DNA of 64,000 nt, taken from NCBI GenBank assembly GCA_028023455.1, contig JAQFVV010012509.1, forward strand, positions 2,972,590 to 3,036,589, read 5' to 3'. Source of the stretch: Epiperipatus broadwayi (Eukaryota; Onychophora; Udeonychophora; Euonychophora; Peripatidae). The notes beneath the pieces are model-generated. The model saw only the letters and a program-made list of their open reading frames with translations. It did not search any database and was not told the origin of the DNA. The position numbers and the translations under genes were made by a program. Of the stretch, positions 35,659 through 48,579 are shown in pieces. Each line of letters starts with the position of its first letter. Position 1 is the first letter of the stretch.

Positions 35659-36336
35659 GTAAGTACAAATATACAAATATTTATTTATGTGTACAGTATA
35701 TATTCATGTATATAAATTAAATACTGCTTAACGCAAACATGAAAGTGTTTTCTTCTAAGTACATTGTAAATAAGATATTGCAATGGGCTTGATAGAAGGT
35801 CCTTAAATCCTCTGACTCAAATATAATTTTTGGAGTGAAAGAAGGTTAAGGTAAATTGTGTTGAAAAAAGTAAAAGTGGTAAATAAAATTTTTTTTTTTG
35901 TTTAGGATTTTATGAAAAGTATCTGGAAAATAAATGCAACAACTGTTACTAAAATGGGATAAAAGTAAAAATCAGTAGTGGGAGAATGAATTGGTGATTG
36001 TATTTAGACAAGGGATAAAGGAGAAAGAAGTAGATATGTTTACAGTTATATAGAAAAGATTTCAGATAGAGTGAATGTCTAAGTTAGCTAACTAAGTCTG
36101 GGCATATAATCTTCTATGCACAGAAAGAAATGAGTTTGTATAAGGAAATAGATATTTTATATCAAATCATGTATGTTTATTTTTAAAAGAATTGGAATTT
36201 AAAATGGAAATATAGGAACTAAAAGAATACTGTATTAGAATCCAGGGAAATTCCAAGCAGAAGATAGATTCTCTAGTGAGTTTATTAAGTTTTTCAATTC
36301 TACTCTTGTGTTCATAGATTTGAGGCTATATCCATA

Positions 36337-36570
36337 CACAGTTGAATTGTTAAATTCTTTTAGAAAAATTCAAAGTTTATTTATATTTACCCAGATATAT
36401 TTAATTCTTAGTAACAACATACAGTTTTTAGCATAGAGCACAACATTTTGAGTATTCTTTTTTCTCCTCTCTTCTTCACATGTTATTGGCATAACTAGTA
36501 ATAATGTTAGCATAAAGATTGAACTAATAATCTTTACATTCAGGAATACTGAATTTAAGGTAATTCTCTG
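36337..36570 (+). repeat. Single arm of the 8785-9285 repeat family
   Basis: GAATTGTTAAAT...TTTTAGAAAAATTCAAAG and the downstream TATTGGCATAACTAGTAATA region match the left arm at 8805-8960, with an internal inverted piece near 36545. No second arm. Confidence 0.5.
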
Positions 36571-37060
36571 ATATCAATCATTCAAGGAAACTTTAATCTA
36601 GTTTTATTATTTTTTATCTCATAGATAATTAAATATTGCATGCTTTTTTTGTAAGTGATGTATCGGTCACATAGTGAAATTTAACAACATAATTTTCTGT
36701 CACTGCAGATGAGACACAACAAAAAGGCATAGTTGATGACAGGATTCAAATTAAATTCAGGCACCATAAGTGCCAACATGGTGCAGTTTATGACAGAATT
36801 TGATTAAATTCATACCTTGTAATCAGTAATATGGCAGTCGTGATCAAAACTCGAACTCTATAAATGACAAACTAATATAGTTAGAGATATTCTATAATTG
36901 CCACAAAAAAATTTCTAATTTTAGTGAAGGAAAATTAGCAGAATTAAAATTAAAATGTCACAAGCTACTATTAGTGAATTTAAAACAGGCAAAACTCACT
37001 ATACTTATCAATGGATGCCAGAAGGCTTGTTCATAAAATCCCCATCTAGTGCCTACTCAT

Positions 37061-37115
37061 CCAATATCCCCAGACTAGTTTCTGGCTTGTGGCCTTTGTC
37101 AGTGAGGAGCCTTGG
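37061..37115 (-). ncRNA. Hammerhead relic, family A, core G8 lost
   Basis: Minus strand: CCAAGGCUCCUCA, CUGACAA (37103-37097), AGGCCACAAGCCA, GAAACUAGUC, UGGGGAUAUUGG. Stems I, II and III are intact, but the invariant G of CUGANGA is A. Confidence 0.65.
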
Positions 37116-37137
37116 AACTGAGGCACTGCACCTAGAT

Positions 37138-37193
37138 CTTAGGTTCCTCACTGATGAAGGTCACAAGCCAGAAACTAGTCTGGCAATATTGGA
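37138..37193 (+). ncRNA. Hammerhead copy, family A, stem I eroded
   Basis: CUGAUGA (37151-37157), AGGUCACAAGCCA, GAAAC (37171-37175), UAGUC with cleavage after 37180. The distal part of stem I (CCAA) is lost and the 3' strand has changed to UGGCAAUAUUGG, so folding is weaker. Confidence 0.6.
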
Positions 37194-38228
37194 TGAGTAG
37201 GTAAAACTCACTGATGATCATGTGATGTTTATTAGTGAATTTGTTTGGTGCACTAAGGGCATTATAATCACAGTGGCTGTGTAGGTCTCTGAACTGGTTT
37301 TAAATCTAATCTGGGTTTCAGGTTTCAATCAGGTTTTTCTTTTCTCCCAGATAACTTGCTCATAACCATCCAATATTAGTCATTAAATAGATATTCTAAC
37401 TATTATTAGCTAGGAAATAAAACAAAATGGAGAAATGCTTAACCTCCATCTGCTGACAATTGGTATGCTTGGTGAGAAATGATTTCTTCACTATTTCTTT
37501 AAGAAAGATTGTTGAAAATTTTTGTTTCAGTGAACTATTTAAAAACTGTTTTAGTCTTTATCTTTATTTATCTATAATATATATAGAGAAAAATAATCAT
37601 TATATTATTATTGTATAATAAAGAAGTACCCTAGTATAGATAGATGCACATTTTATGTTAATGATATAGCAGTTCTTTCAGATAATGGCATTGATCATCA
37701 TCAATGATGATGCATCAGTAGAGTGTTGACAGTGGAAATATTTATCAAGAGGTGAAAAAGATCTATACTAATAATGAAATTGACCTTCATAATTTAAAAA
37801 GAGTTGCTGAGAAAATTTTTTCAAAGTTATTGTAAAAGACTGAATGATGGAATTAATTCAAATCCAAAAGAATAGTTTAAACCAAATTAATCATTTATTT
37901 ATTTATCAAATGAAATTCTTTCTTCTCTAAAGGACAACTTTCAGCATTGTAAAGGAGTCTGGAGAGAGTTTATCAGAAGCTAGAATAACCAAGCAGGCAA
38001 AGACCTTTTGTGCTGATTAGTTGAGGGGGAGGAGGCATTACTACAACACTGTGTTCATGTGAATTTATTTCAAGCTGTTTTAATTTATTTTATCAGTAGG
38101 CATGCAAGATCATTTAATTTTGCCTTTGTATGCCTAGATTGAATAATTATGAGTTTTTTGGTGGATGATTAATCATAACTACATAAATTGATGAGATTCC
38201 AATAACACCTATGAAAATCAAATCCAAT

Positions 38229-38276
38229 TGTCTTTAGTGTTGATTCCATAAATGTCTTTAGTGTTGATTCCATAAA
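38229..38276 (+). repeat. 24-bp tandem duplication
   Basis: TGTCTTTAGTGTTGATTCCA plus ATAA occurs twice in direct tandem (38229-38252, 38253-38276), identical. Replication slippage product. Confidence 0.8.
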
Positions 38277-38926
38277 TAAAAAAAATTGGGGAAGATCATA
38301 ATATGCATATTTCTTACACTATTTTTTTTTTCAAATCATTATTTGTTCTTACTAATCAATCAATCTTATTAAGTTATCTTTTTTGTTTTTGGTCTTAATC
38401 TGTACAATTTTTTGAAAACAATCTTTTATCAAATCTTGAGAATTTTTATTTACAGTTTTTCTTTTTTAACCATTTATATGGATAACTGTGTTTTAAAAAA
38501 AATGGTTGAAAATGAAATGCATGGGTGACTTTTTTTGTTCTCAACTTCACACAAAAAAAAAATAATCCAAAAATCATGGTTTTTGTCACTCAACTGAATA
38601 AGTCATCATTTTGGCAGTTTGCTACAGATTTTTACAAATTCTAATATCTTTTTTAGGAATTTTCATAAATTACAGTTTTATACTTACTAAGTTATTATAA
38701 AACTACCAATGGTCCATACTTCTTCAAAATTTCAAGAAACCTACAACTAATTATTACATGATGTATTAGATTTCTACAATACTCTGTAACCCACAGGTAG
38801 AATAATGGAATAAAGAGCTAAAAGTTATTGGATTGAAGTTTAACATGTCTTATCTAATCCAATGTTCAAATATCAAATGACTTTCAAGCAATTACGTATT
38901 TGATTATTTACTCCGAAGGGTTTAGT

Positions 38927-39000
38927 ATAGTGGTAGAAAGATAGACTAAAAGTTCATAGACTAGATTTATCTTGTCATTTTCAGTGTTGGATCATCACAA
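38927..39000 (+). repeat. Possible tRNA-derived fragment
   Basis: GGTTTAGTATAGTGGTAGA looks like a degenerate pol III A box; nothing else supports a functional tRNA. Confidence 0.25.
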
Positions 39001-39870
39001 AAGCAATATACTTTGTTTATTGTCAATATTTGACATATTTTACATTCTCTGATATCAATCACTTGGAAAGAGTAATAAAAATAATCATATTTCAAATAAA
39101 TATAACTTTCTGATTTTGAAAACTGTCACTCAGTAATTTTTAATTTGCAGTGGTGTTTTTTTCTTATTTAAATTGATATCTCTGTTTAAAAGAATGGCTG
39201 GAAATGAAATACATGGATAATTCTTTTTTCAGATCTGTAAAGAAATTTGCTGGCCACACAAATCATCATATTAGTAGCTTGTTACAGGTAGAAAATTTAG
39301 TACATCTTTTTGTCTGTTTAGGGATTTTTATAAATTTCCAGATAAACATTTGTTAAATATTAGATAACATATGTCTGGTATATTTTGTATTAAAACAAAT
39401 TTATTTATACAAAATTATTAACAGTGGTTGAAAGAAATTAAAAAGTATCTTTGAAGTTGTTGATGTGTAACTAATTGGCTAATCGAAGTTGATGATGAAC
39501 CATGAATTCTCTGAAAATATCCAATTCATTATAAAAAGATTGAAAATTAGTCAAGCTTATAGTTAACTTCACAGATGATTCTATAGACTAAAAGACCACA
39601 GTTTATCATTTAAGACTTTAAGGTTACAATCTATAGATATCATCATTGTTGATAAAAGCCTATTAGTGAAGCAATATATATATATATGCACACACACACC
39701 CAGATCCAGATGTACCAGCCCTTTTGAAAGACTGTCATTTTTATATGTGAATTTGACAATGTTACTTCTTTCACAAATTCTTCATAATAAAAATATATAT
39801 ATATATATTATTCTTTATAAAGTATTTAACTAATTTTTCTTATTGCATTGCCAAATCCATATAATATTAA

Positions 39871-40053
39871 TATCATCTTTATTACTTTTCACAATGCTTT
39901 TTTACAATCCACTATTGATGGTTTTTTGGAAATATAAGTAGAAGTTCTGAAGAAGATTGCTGGGGCAATCGAAACCATCAATAGTGGGTTGTAAATAAGC
40001 ATTGTAAAAAGTAATAAAGAATACAGATGATAATAATATTATATGTATTATTA
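39871..40053 (+). mobile_element. Foldback element, family B
   Basis: Exact 13-bp direct repeat CATATAATATTAA at 39858-39870 and 40054-40066. Left arm 39871-39931 and right arm 39971-40033 are inverted copies (ACTATTGATGGTTT against AAACCATCAATAGT). The hammerhead core sits at the hairpin apex on the plus strand, and a short right extension (about 40034-40053) follows. Confidence 0.85.
39947..39975 (+). ncRNA. Hammerhead ribozyme core, family B
   Basis: CUGAAGA (39947-39953), stem II GAUUG/CAAUC (39955-39959, 39966-39970) with loop CUGGGG, GAAAC (39971-39975), then GUAAAUAAGCAUUG downstream. The invariant core is complete; stems I and III are unresolved because the flanks also pair as the element's long arms. 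Confidence 0.6.
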
Positions 40054-40066
40054 CATATAATATTAA

Positions 40067-41400
40067 AGCTAAATTAAAATTAAAAATTTTAAATATACCT
40101 GTTATATTTGATATGTGAATTTGATAGCATTAGGGACAACTCTAAAAATTCCATTTTATTAATGGCAGAATATAACAATGACAGCTTTTTCAGGCCATTG
40201 TTTTTATGATAGTTTTTTTAAATTGGTTGCTTTAGCAAATTTTTTTAATATTTAATGTAAATTAAACAAAAGATTTTAATATTTTGTAAATAAATGTGAA
40301 AAATGTAACCAGCCTGAAAAGCTGTTTATACCTGTTATATTTTATACGTGCATTTGACAGCATTACGATGGTTTATTAATGGCATAATAGGTTTTTTTAA
40401 TTGGTTATGAATTCGACATATGACAGCCTTGCGGACATACATTTGCAGTTCAGACAACAGAGAAAATAGGGATTTTATATATAGCAATAATACATGACAT
40501 TTCGCTAACTATAGAAAACATAGGATGCATAAGGAAGCACTAACTTTCCAATAAATTAAAGGGTCAATAAGATTTAAGATAACTATTTTAGATAAGTATC
40601 TGAATATATTGTATATGTTTATAACATAGAAGTTTATATACATGTCATAATCTGATTACATTTATATAATTATCAATTAAACTTATGAGTACATTTTCTA
40701 TTTATTTAGTTATATTTATATATATTTAGATGTCTTGCATAATAAATATTACTGATTTCTGAATTATGAATAGTGATATTTAAGACTTGCTAACTGATGA
40801 TAAAGTTTTTTTTTTTTTTAAACTAAAGCATTTTAGATCTTAGGCTCTTATATCTTATTTATAATTCAGAAATTAGCTATTACAATAACACCAAAATATA
40901 TCTATATTGTAATGCTAGCGGGATATATGCTATAAAACACATATATATCTGCATTACATATTGATAATATAATTAAAAATAAATTAACAAATTTATTAAA
41001 TAAAAGAGAAAAACAAGAAAAATATATTTAAATTTAAAAAATATATAATTTTGCTTTGCTGTTTATTAAGTACGGGTGGTAAAAAGAATTAGGAGAAATA
41101 AAAATTTGTACTCACTCTCTTCTTTTTATAAATTAAAAGAATAAAATATCTAAAAATAAGTAAATGTAAAAAATCAGAATAAAATTAATTAATAAAAGAA
41201 AACTTTTGTAACATCATTGAAATTCCTGACTGATAATAAAATTGAAACTAATATAATTGAAATAATTACAAACTATGTAAACTATCTGTTCAGTATAAGT
41301 GATTAGATAGTAGTAGATTAATCTAGAAAAGAGATTAGATAAAATGAAATGTAAAAATTAACTAAAAATAGATTTAAGTTACGATAAAAATTAAAATGAT
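40067..41400. other. Intronic AT-rich sequence
   Basis: Nothing recognised except a short local repeat: AACCTGTTATATTT-type words at 40098 and 40330 each followed by GTG(A/C)ATTTGA(T/C)AGCATTA. Confidence 0.35.
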
Positions 41401-41419
41401 GATATGCAAATAAACAATG

Positions 41420-42480
41420 GGAGAATTAGATATAAAAAGAGCGTTTGTCTATTTTTAGAAAAAGTCATTCACATTCTGAGATTCGGTCAGACATCCAGAT
41501 ATTCAGAAATTTAAGTGCAGTAGTGAACCAGTCATTACTGATGCAGACAACATTATTAATGGAGAAGCCGCAGGATTAGCAACATGCGCATAGGAGTGTT
41601 TGACTGGGCTTCATGCCCCAAGTCTTCAACAAATCAATTATCCTCACCTGGAACCAATGCCCGGAACCAATACTTGAGCCGTAAAGGAGATGCTGTCGTA
41701 TATGCTCTCTCTCCCATTGTTGAACCGAAGAAGGAATACAAGCTCAGAGACCATCGATGGAACACCAAAGACCAACTGGTTGGAATTGACAGTAACAAAA
41801 AACCTAGTTAAATATATTTTCAATAATAACTGTCTAGACACCTTTTTTTTTTGAATGACAAGAACTTTAATGAAGACTATTTTAAAAAGTTAGCCTTAAC
41901 CTAATCGTGTATATTTTCTTTATGTAAAGCTTATTATGCATATTATATTAAATTTGTGTGTGCATGAATAAATAATAATGTTTGCTTAATTGTTATTTGA
42001 TCTATTCTCCCTCTCTTATAATTGCATCATCATTAATTTAAGGGTAGGAATATCTATATGTGAAATAAAATGCACTGGACCCCTGATTAAGAGGAGCTAG
42101 TTTGATGTATTTCAAGCTCTGGATTGGTGTGCCTATCATCTGAGCATGTTGGCTATATATAACATATAGTCAGCTGGCGCCTGAGTTTTATTCTCTAAAC
42201 AAATAAAATGCTTTGAAGGGCAGGTTTTTGTTCCGGGAAATATGGTCGAGCTGTGCATTTGTATAGTCTCGATCTGGCCATAGGTATCATTGATGATTCA
42301 TCTATCAATGGTATTCTACCCCTCTGCTTGAAGTACCGATCTGTTCCCAAAGATATTAAAGATATAATTAAATTATTGCATAACCCTTTGAGACCGCCAA
42401 CCTCAAATTTCCTCAAAAAAAAAAGTTTGCAGTTCCGACCGCAATAGCGCGCCAATCGTATACGTCACAGTTATGGGTCT
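41420..42480 (+). other. Anonymous, less AT-rich segment, possible LTR-like DNA
   Basis: TATAAAAAG at 41431, then mixed-composition sequence with 75- and 64-codon frames (41584-41811, 42253-42447) that match no family I know. A TATAAAAAG string with similar surroundings occurs near 63958. It could be a solo LTR or non-coding part of a transposon ending at the ACCCTTTGAGACCGCC motif near 42381. Confidence 0.3.
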
Positions 42481-42767
42481 TTTTTCTTTCTCTTCGCCAT
42501 TTTAATATCTTTCAGCACGTGTAAGAATTTTTTCTGTGCGATGAAAATTAGATTTTTTATAGCAATTTTTGTAAAGTACGTTGTTAAAATTTTATAATTT
42601 TTTTTATCTTTCTAGATTTTATCAACGTATAAACAAAATAGCCACACAAATGGCTTCTTTCGCCGCTGAACGTAATTTTGATTGATTCTGACGAAGACTT
42701 TTTTGTTTGTGTTTGATTCTGAGGTTTCGTCATATTTCACCATTAGCCGTGAATATTCAATTCCTGA

Positions 42768-42854
42768 TTAATTTTATTTATTTTTTATACAAAATTATAT
42801 ATTTGCAGCTGATCTATTTCATTTATTTTTTATACAAAATTATATATTTGCACT
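42768..42854 (+). repeat. Tandem duplication of about 50 bp
   Basis: TTTATACAAAATTATATATT plus TGCA appears twice in direct tandem, ending at 42808 and 42854. Confidence 0.7.
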
Positions 42855-42867
42855 GAAAGCAATAGGT

Positions 42868-43125
42868 ATGTTTCAGAATGGAAGGCATTACCAAAGTAGG
42901 TTGGTCTGTCACCCGCTGAGTTGAATGCATTTTTTGGTATGATTATTCATGTTTGTACTATATCATGCATACCAAAACTAAAATTTATTTGGTCTAAAAA
43001 TGAATATTTGCATCAACCAGTACTTGCTAACTTGCTAGAGTTATAACCCGAGATCGATTTTTTGGTATTCTAAATAATTTACAATGCCTCCCAAGGCTGA
43101 ATCAACAGTCATCATCATCATCTCC
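42868..43125 (+). pseudogene. piggyBac-like transposase fragment
   Basis: The plus strand encodes AELNAFFGMIIHVCTISCIP, then KLKFIWSKNEYLHQPVLANL, and, after one frameshift, RDRFFGILNNLQCLPRLNQ. This order (F.G..I.MG-like block, W..N...HQPV, SR.RF..IL..L) is typical of the N-terminal catalytic region of piggyBac/PGBD transposases. Catalytic Asp residues and the C-terminal ring finger were not found. Dead copy in an MKS1 intron. Confidence 0.6.
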
Positions 43126-43179
43126 CACTGATATATAATAATTGCTTGTAATTCCTTTGGGTTATTTATTTTATTTTAT

Positions 43180-43712
43180 TTACTGTTTTTATTCATTTCA
43201 TTGTAGATAAGTTTTTAATTACTTTGAAACATACTTTGCTATTATGGTCTCCTGTGAAATAATGCATAATTTAGCTCACCCTCATGATATTTCAATAATA
43301 TAGTAATTATTTTTTACACCCATAACTTAGAATTTACTACGTTTTTATTCATTTTATTTTAGAAACAAATTTTTAATTTATTTTATCACATACTATGTTT
43401 TTATTCATTTCATTGTAGATAAGTTTTTAATTACTTTGAAGCATACTTTGCTATTATGGTCTCCTATGAAATAATGCATAATTTAGCTCGCCCTTTCTCC
43501 CATGATATTCCAATAATATAGTAAGTATTTTTTACACTCATAACTTAGAATTTACTATGAATTTATTAATTTCATTGTAGATAAGTTTTTAATTACTTTG
43601 AAGCATACTTTGCTATTATGGTCTCCTATGAAATAATGCATAATTTAGCTCGCCCTTTCTCCCATGATATTCCAATAATATAGTAAGTATTTTTTACCTC
43701 CATAACTTACAC
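43180..43712 (+). repeat. Tandem repeat, three units of about 155-175 bp
   Basis: Units starting near 43187, 43400 and 43568 share ATTTCATTGTAGATAAGTTT, CATACTTTGCTATTATGGTC and CATAACTTA. A partial unit lies at 43337-43395. It follows the piggyBac fragment, so it may be a subterminal repeat of that element. Confidence 0.75.
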
Positions 43713-44493
43713 TTTACTAAAGTCATTACTGTTTTTTTTTTTGATCCACACTAAAACCTTGCATTTCTAATAGATATTCCGCATAGAGGGCCTAGAAAAA
43801 CAACTGCTTGCAAAAATGGAACATATAGGCTGGTTAGTAAAAAAGCGAAACTGAAATTGTTACCTTTTGCCACATTACTCCAACAAACTGTAACTCAGGT
43901 AGGTCATGTTATATTTTTTTTTTTTCTGCATTTTATGACGAATGTGATGAAGCTGTCTATGAAATTGTAATTTTAGGTTATACATTTCAAAATTGAGAGT
44001 TTGTGAACCAATATAAAAATAAAAATGTGAAAAATATCCTTTTTTTTTTATTATTTTTTTGTGGTAATGACTACTTTATCAGCTTTATTACATTCTTTCA
44101 TATTTGCACTTTCTAAAAATGTATATATATTTGTTATTTATTGTAATAAATTAGACATTTCATTTAAAATTGTATGTCCTGTAATTTTTTCTGGGAATTC
44201 AAAATGGCCGTTCAGGTCTCTAAGGGATAAAGTAAATGATAATAAATAAAATAATGAATTTTAAAAGATATTATTACATAAATAATGTTGTGAATATAAG
44301 AAAAAAAAGTATAAAGAATAAATATTAATATTAAGCTGATAAAGTATTGCAGGTGGAGCTAGTACAATATATATATTCGTTTAACTACTAGTTAAATAGA
44401 AAGTTGTATATAATTAAATTAAGATTAATAAATTTTTGAATTTTTTAAGTCTGTTTGAATTTTGAATTTATTTTAGATTTTTTTCCCTCTTAG

Positions 44494-44555
44494 ATTGGAG
44501 CACTAGCTGCCAAAACGATTTATGTGGGATGACTCAGACATGTTCAACAACAAAT
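44494..44555 (+). CDS. MKS1: MKS1 exon, B9 domain
   Basis: 62 nt, acceptor CTCTTAG, donor GTAATT, phase 1 to 0. Encodes (N)WSTSCQNDLCGMTQTCSTTN, aligned with [20 protein letters not shown] of vertebrate MKS1. The next residues in vertebrates (about four, SLAM) are missing before the DKV of the next recognised exon: either a real deletion or a skipped micro-exon. Confidence 0.88.
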
Positions 44556-44599
44556 GTAATTATTTTTGAAACTTTTTTTTGTCCATAATTATAATAATG

Positions 44600-47160
44600 T
44601 AAATAATAAAAAAAGTAAATGATTTATGTCTGTATATATATAAAAAATAACCATGGAATCAACCGCTGTAGGAATATATTGCCTTCCACTAATAATAATG
44701 AAAACAGTATTATATTATAATCATTTATTTTATTTTATTTTTACAATCAATGCACTCATAAAGACAAACCATCTCTGGGACCTTTATTTAGCTACTAAGA
44801 GATAAATTCTCATTAAGTGATCTATATTTAGATGTCTTGCAGAGTTACTTGGAAAAAAAATTAAGCTTATTTGTGCCTTAAAAATTTTTTAAGGTCTAGG
44901 CTTAGATACTAGGTTATGGCAGATAAATACACAAATGACTTTTCCATGTTATTTTGAGGTTTATATGCATTATTTATAATTATTTGATGTGAAAATCCAT
45001 GTAAATAATAGAAAATTATCTTTATTAGATTTACTAGATATTTGAAAGAAATATTGGTCTGCTCCATTTCCTTTTCCAGCCTGACTGAAAACTTTTACAC
45101 TAGAATGCATGATAAACGGTCAAGTAAAGTAGTTTATAGAAAAAATTGATATTAAAAATAGTAAACACTTCCATGAAATAACAAATTATCAAAGGTCTCT
45201 TTTTTATAAGTAAAGTTATGGCTTTTTTTTAAAAAATTTTTTCATTTTCATCTTCCTCTTAATGCTCAAAGATTATTAGTTGAGGAATTTTTTTAGATGT
45301 TGATTTTTTTCTCTAGAAACTTTTCCCAATAGCTTTGATCTTATTTAACTCAGTTTTTTTATTCTACAGAACTTTTTAAATTTTGTTATAAAGAAACCAT
45401 TTAATAATTTCTGGTCATATTAGTCAATTTTTACTATATTTTATGTTTTATTAAAATTAATATCATGTTTTGTTAATTTTATATATGATTATATCATTGT
45501 TGAATTAGATTCCTCCTTAACACTAACTATCTCCTTTTCTGACATTAATTCTATGATTGAATCAAAAAAATTATTAGCAGATGATGTTATCGAGAAATTA
45601 AATATATTGGATCATTGAAGTAGTATGACCATTTTTAGATTTACTTGTCTCAGAGCAGTAAAAAGTAAGACTTGAAAATATCAAAAAACTCAGTTTTCGC
45701 CCAGCATCGCAGGTCACAATTGCGAACCAAAGGACCCTGTGGTTGTTTGTAGAGAATGACCCGACTTAAAAAGAAAAGTGAAAGAGGCTAAATCATGCAG
45801 AGCAATAAGCTTATTGACCATCTTTAGTTTTATAAAACAATTGAATACATAAAGTCATTTGCATTGCAATTAATTAGATTCATCACTTACAATATGGCTA
45901 TGACTATGAGGGCTATGTCCCTTGAAAGCACTCAGCCACACTTATACCTATTTATTTTGTATTATTTTAATATATAAAGAATTTTAAAAATTCAATTTTG
46001 TGTGTTAATGCATCGTTAGCGCATATGATATTTATATAATAATATCTGTTGCAAGTCTCTTTAAATGTGTCATTATTCATAAACTTCTTTACTCTTGCAT
46101 TTTTAATGTCTGGCTTTTTCGAAAAACAATAATTATTGACTTTGTTTTTAAATAACTAATAATTCAAAAATTAATTTATAATATAACAATCTAGCTAAAT
46201 GCATATCATTTGATTTCTGGATAACAAAGTAATGGATTGAATATACATTTCATTTAATTGGCCTTTTTTCCCCCCCTCAGTTGAGTATTGATGCAAGAAT
46301 CTAATTTTTTAATGCACCAATTTACCACTAAATTTATTTCATACATGACCATAGTTCCTAAAATAATAATATTAGTGGATATATACATTAGACTATTTCA
46401 AATAGTTCATTTATTTAGAAAGCTTTAAGGAGGATTGCATAAAATGATGTTTTAGCATTTCTTTAAAGTAATATTTTTCACATTAAAATGCAATTTGTAG
46501 AATGGTATTCCTTATATATAATAGCAAACTTTTGCTTCCATACCTGTAGTAATATATCACCTCCTTTACTAGTCATGAGGATTGCATTGTATTATAATCA
46601 GGTTTTCTACATTTTCAATCAACACATCAATGGTCATTTGATTAATCACATTAATCTACTCCATCGCTTTCTAACTAATAATAGTTATACTCATTTATTG
46701 CCCAAAAGTGAATGGCTAAAGCTAAGTTGGCCATAAGTTGGTCACTTCCAGGTAGTCTACAGCCAAACTCAATCATATAAAGATTAAAACTAATCTCATT
46801 TATTTAAAAAAAAAAAAACATGAAAGTTGTACAAATTAGGTCATGTGACATATGACTTTATTTCTTTTTCATTAATGATATGATTTACTCAGAATAGTGA
46901 TTAATATGAAAGATCATAGTGATAATGTTAAGTGTCATTAATGAGGATAATATCATTAAATTTGACAGTCTAGAAATGGTTAAAAAACAAGTTTAATTTT
47001 AGAGTACCAAACTCTTTTATTCAATAACATATTTTTTTTTTAGCATTGGGATGGCAAAAAACACATTTCTAACTTGCTATAGAATTGCTGATCTATAGAT
47101 GCAAATACCTATATTGTAATATTCAGCCCGTCATATTTTAAATATTTTTTAATAAAATCT
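44600..47160. other. Intronic AT-rich sequence with shared short repeats
   Basis: No exon. 44665-44760 and 46545-46660 share GTATTATATTATAATC/TGTATTATAATCAG-like words. 45690-45780 is locally GC-richer with no recognisable product. 46836-46865 shares AAATTAGGTCATGTGACAT with 8431-8449. Confidence 0.35.
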
Positions 47161-47205
47161 GTAACACTTTTAGCGAACAGTATTATTATTTTTTTCATGT
47201 GTCAA

Positions 47206-47273
47206 AGCATCGGCTGGGAAGCGAATCCGGGACAACTGCTTGTAAGGCGGCTGTGTTGACCATTAGTATTGCT
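47206..47273 (-). repeat. tRNA-derived SINE-like copy 2
   Basis: Minus-strand relative of 32427 and 48077. Its T arm reads GTCCCGGATTCGCTTCCCAG, without the 8-nt insertion found in the other two, so it preserves the more tRNA-like form. The tail GACACATGAAAAAA is the same. Confidence 0.6.
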
Positions 47274-48076
47274 AAACCCTTTTTATCAAAAATGGAAACA
47301 AAGGGTAACAAAGTATTAAAAGTAAATAAAATTAAAATTAAATAAAACTAACATTTTATTAAAAACCTGTTACCTCCTTTTCATTCTTATTTCGTTTTTA
47401 TCTTATATTCACTTGAAAACGATTTTCAAAGGGTTTCAGTAACTATAATTTATTTAAAATACATAACTTTTATTATATTTCAAAGAATTATGAATCTTTG
47501 ACTTAATGTGAAAGCAATTTTTAGATTTTTATATTATTTATTAAAGAAAATATACATTCTGCAGCAGCTGAATGGAATGCTACCAGTTTCAAAGATATTG
47601 ATATTAATATCAAGTTAAAAAGTGTGTCAAAATGCTAAAAGATAAGTAAGGTAAAAAAAAAGATAAGACTCTCTAATATACACAGATTTGATATTTTTGC
47701 TGATAATTCAGCATGTGAACAAAAGCAGTTAAAAATAAAATTAAATAAAATTTGCTTGAACTTACTACTATCATTGAATTAAATCAAGTTATTGAGATAA
47801 GAGTTTATAGAAAATTAAATTGGTAAGTATCTCTTTGCTATCAAATGCTCGTCTGACTTCAAAACTAAAGAGTCCATTAAAGAACTCATGGTATCCAGAA
47901 TAGATTGGACTATCCTTTAAAAAAAAGGATATTTTTGTAAAAGATCAATTCAGTATTTGAAGTCATTTCAAGGAACTATTTTTCGTAAGAATCTGTCTAA
48001 TAAAAAAATTAAAAGCCTAGATTCTTCATATGGATTTTGTAGGTATAGGATTACTGAAACAATAAAGGATTTGTCA

Positions 48077-48181
48077 TGCATTGGTGGTCGAGAGGTCAGC
48101 GACAGCTGCTTTACAAGCAGTTGTCCCGGGTTAGCAGGTTCGCTTCCCGGCTGATGCTATGACACATGAGAAAAAAAAATA
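48077..48181 (+). repeat. tRNA-derived SINE-like copy 3
   Basis: GCATTGGTGGTCGAGAGGTC with a nine-base-pair anticodon-arm hairpin around TTTACAA, then CCGGG, insertion TTAGCAGG, TTCGCTTCCCGG and acceptor CTGATGCT, then ATGACACATGAG and an A-run. A functional tRNA is unlikely because of the split T arm. Confidence 0.6.
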
Positions 48182-48579
48182 AAGGATTTATACCGGAAAT
48201 AACCTGAGCATACTGCAAGAATAATGAATAGCTATGATTTGAAAGATAAAGAACAGTAAATATGTAAGCTATTGGCTTATGACTATGCGACATCTCCTCA
48301 TCACTAATAAAAGAAATGTCATATTACAATTGTATTTTTGTTTTTTTATAGGTAGCATATTAATACTTACCTGACAAGCATAAATTAATCTGTCCATTCT
48401 ATGTAATAATAGAAGCACCTATCTATTTTTAAAGCAAAGCAGTTGGATGGCTGGGCTGGTTGTGAACAGCTGCTTAAAAGAAAAGTCCTAAGACTGTTTA
48501 TAGTCTGAACAAATCTCCAAAGTTCATCTTGTTCCAATTTGAACTGCAAATTATGGATTAGCAGGGAGATGTAAAAATA

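Larger units (their letters stand above)
36982..37229. mobile_element. Foldback element, family A, two hammerheads
   Basis: Exact 13-bp direct repeat TATTAGTGAATTT at 36969-36981 and 37230-37242. Arms around 37047-37118 and 37134-37200 are inverted copies, each holding the ribozyme sequence in opposite orientation. The right extension ends in GATCATGTGATGTTT, as at the end of other A copies. Confidence 0.85.

Noticed and set aside
46488-46736. 82-codon plus-strand frame
   Set aside because: No known domain, and the DNA overlaps a repeat shared in part with 44665-44760.
48077-48158. Functional tRNA gene (anticodon TAC)
   Set aside because: The T arm is split by eight bases, the anticodon stem is nine pairs long, and two diverged copies with A-rich tails show a retroposon.
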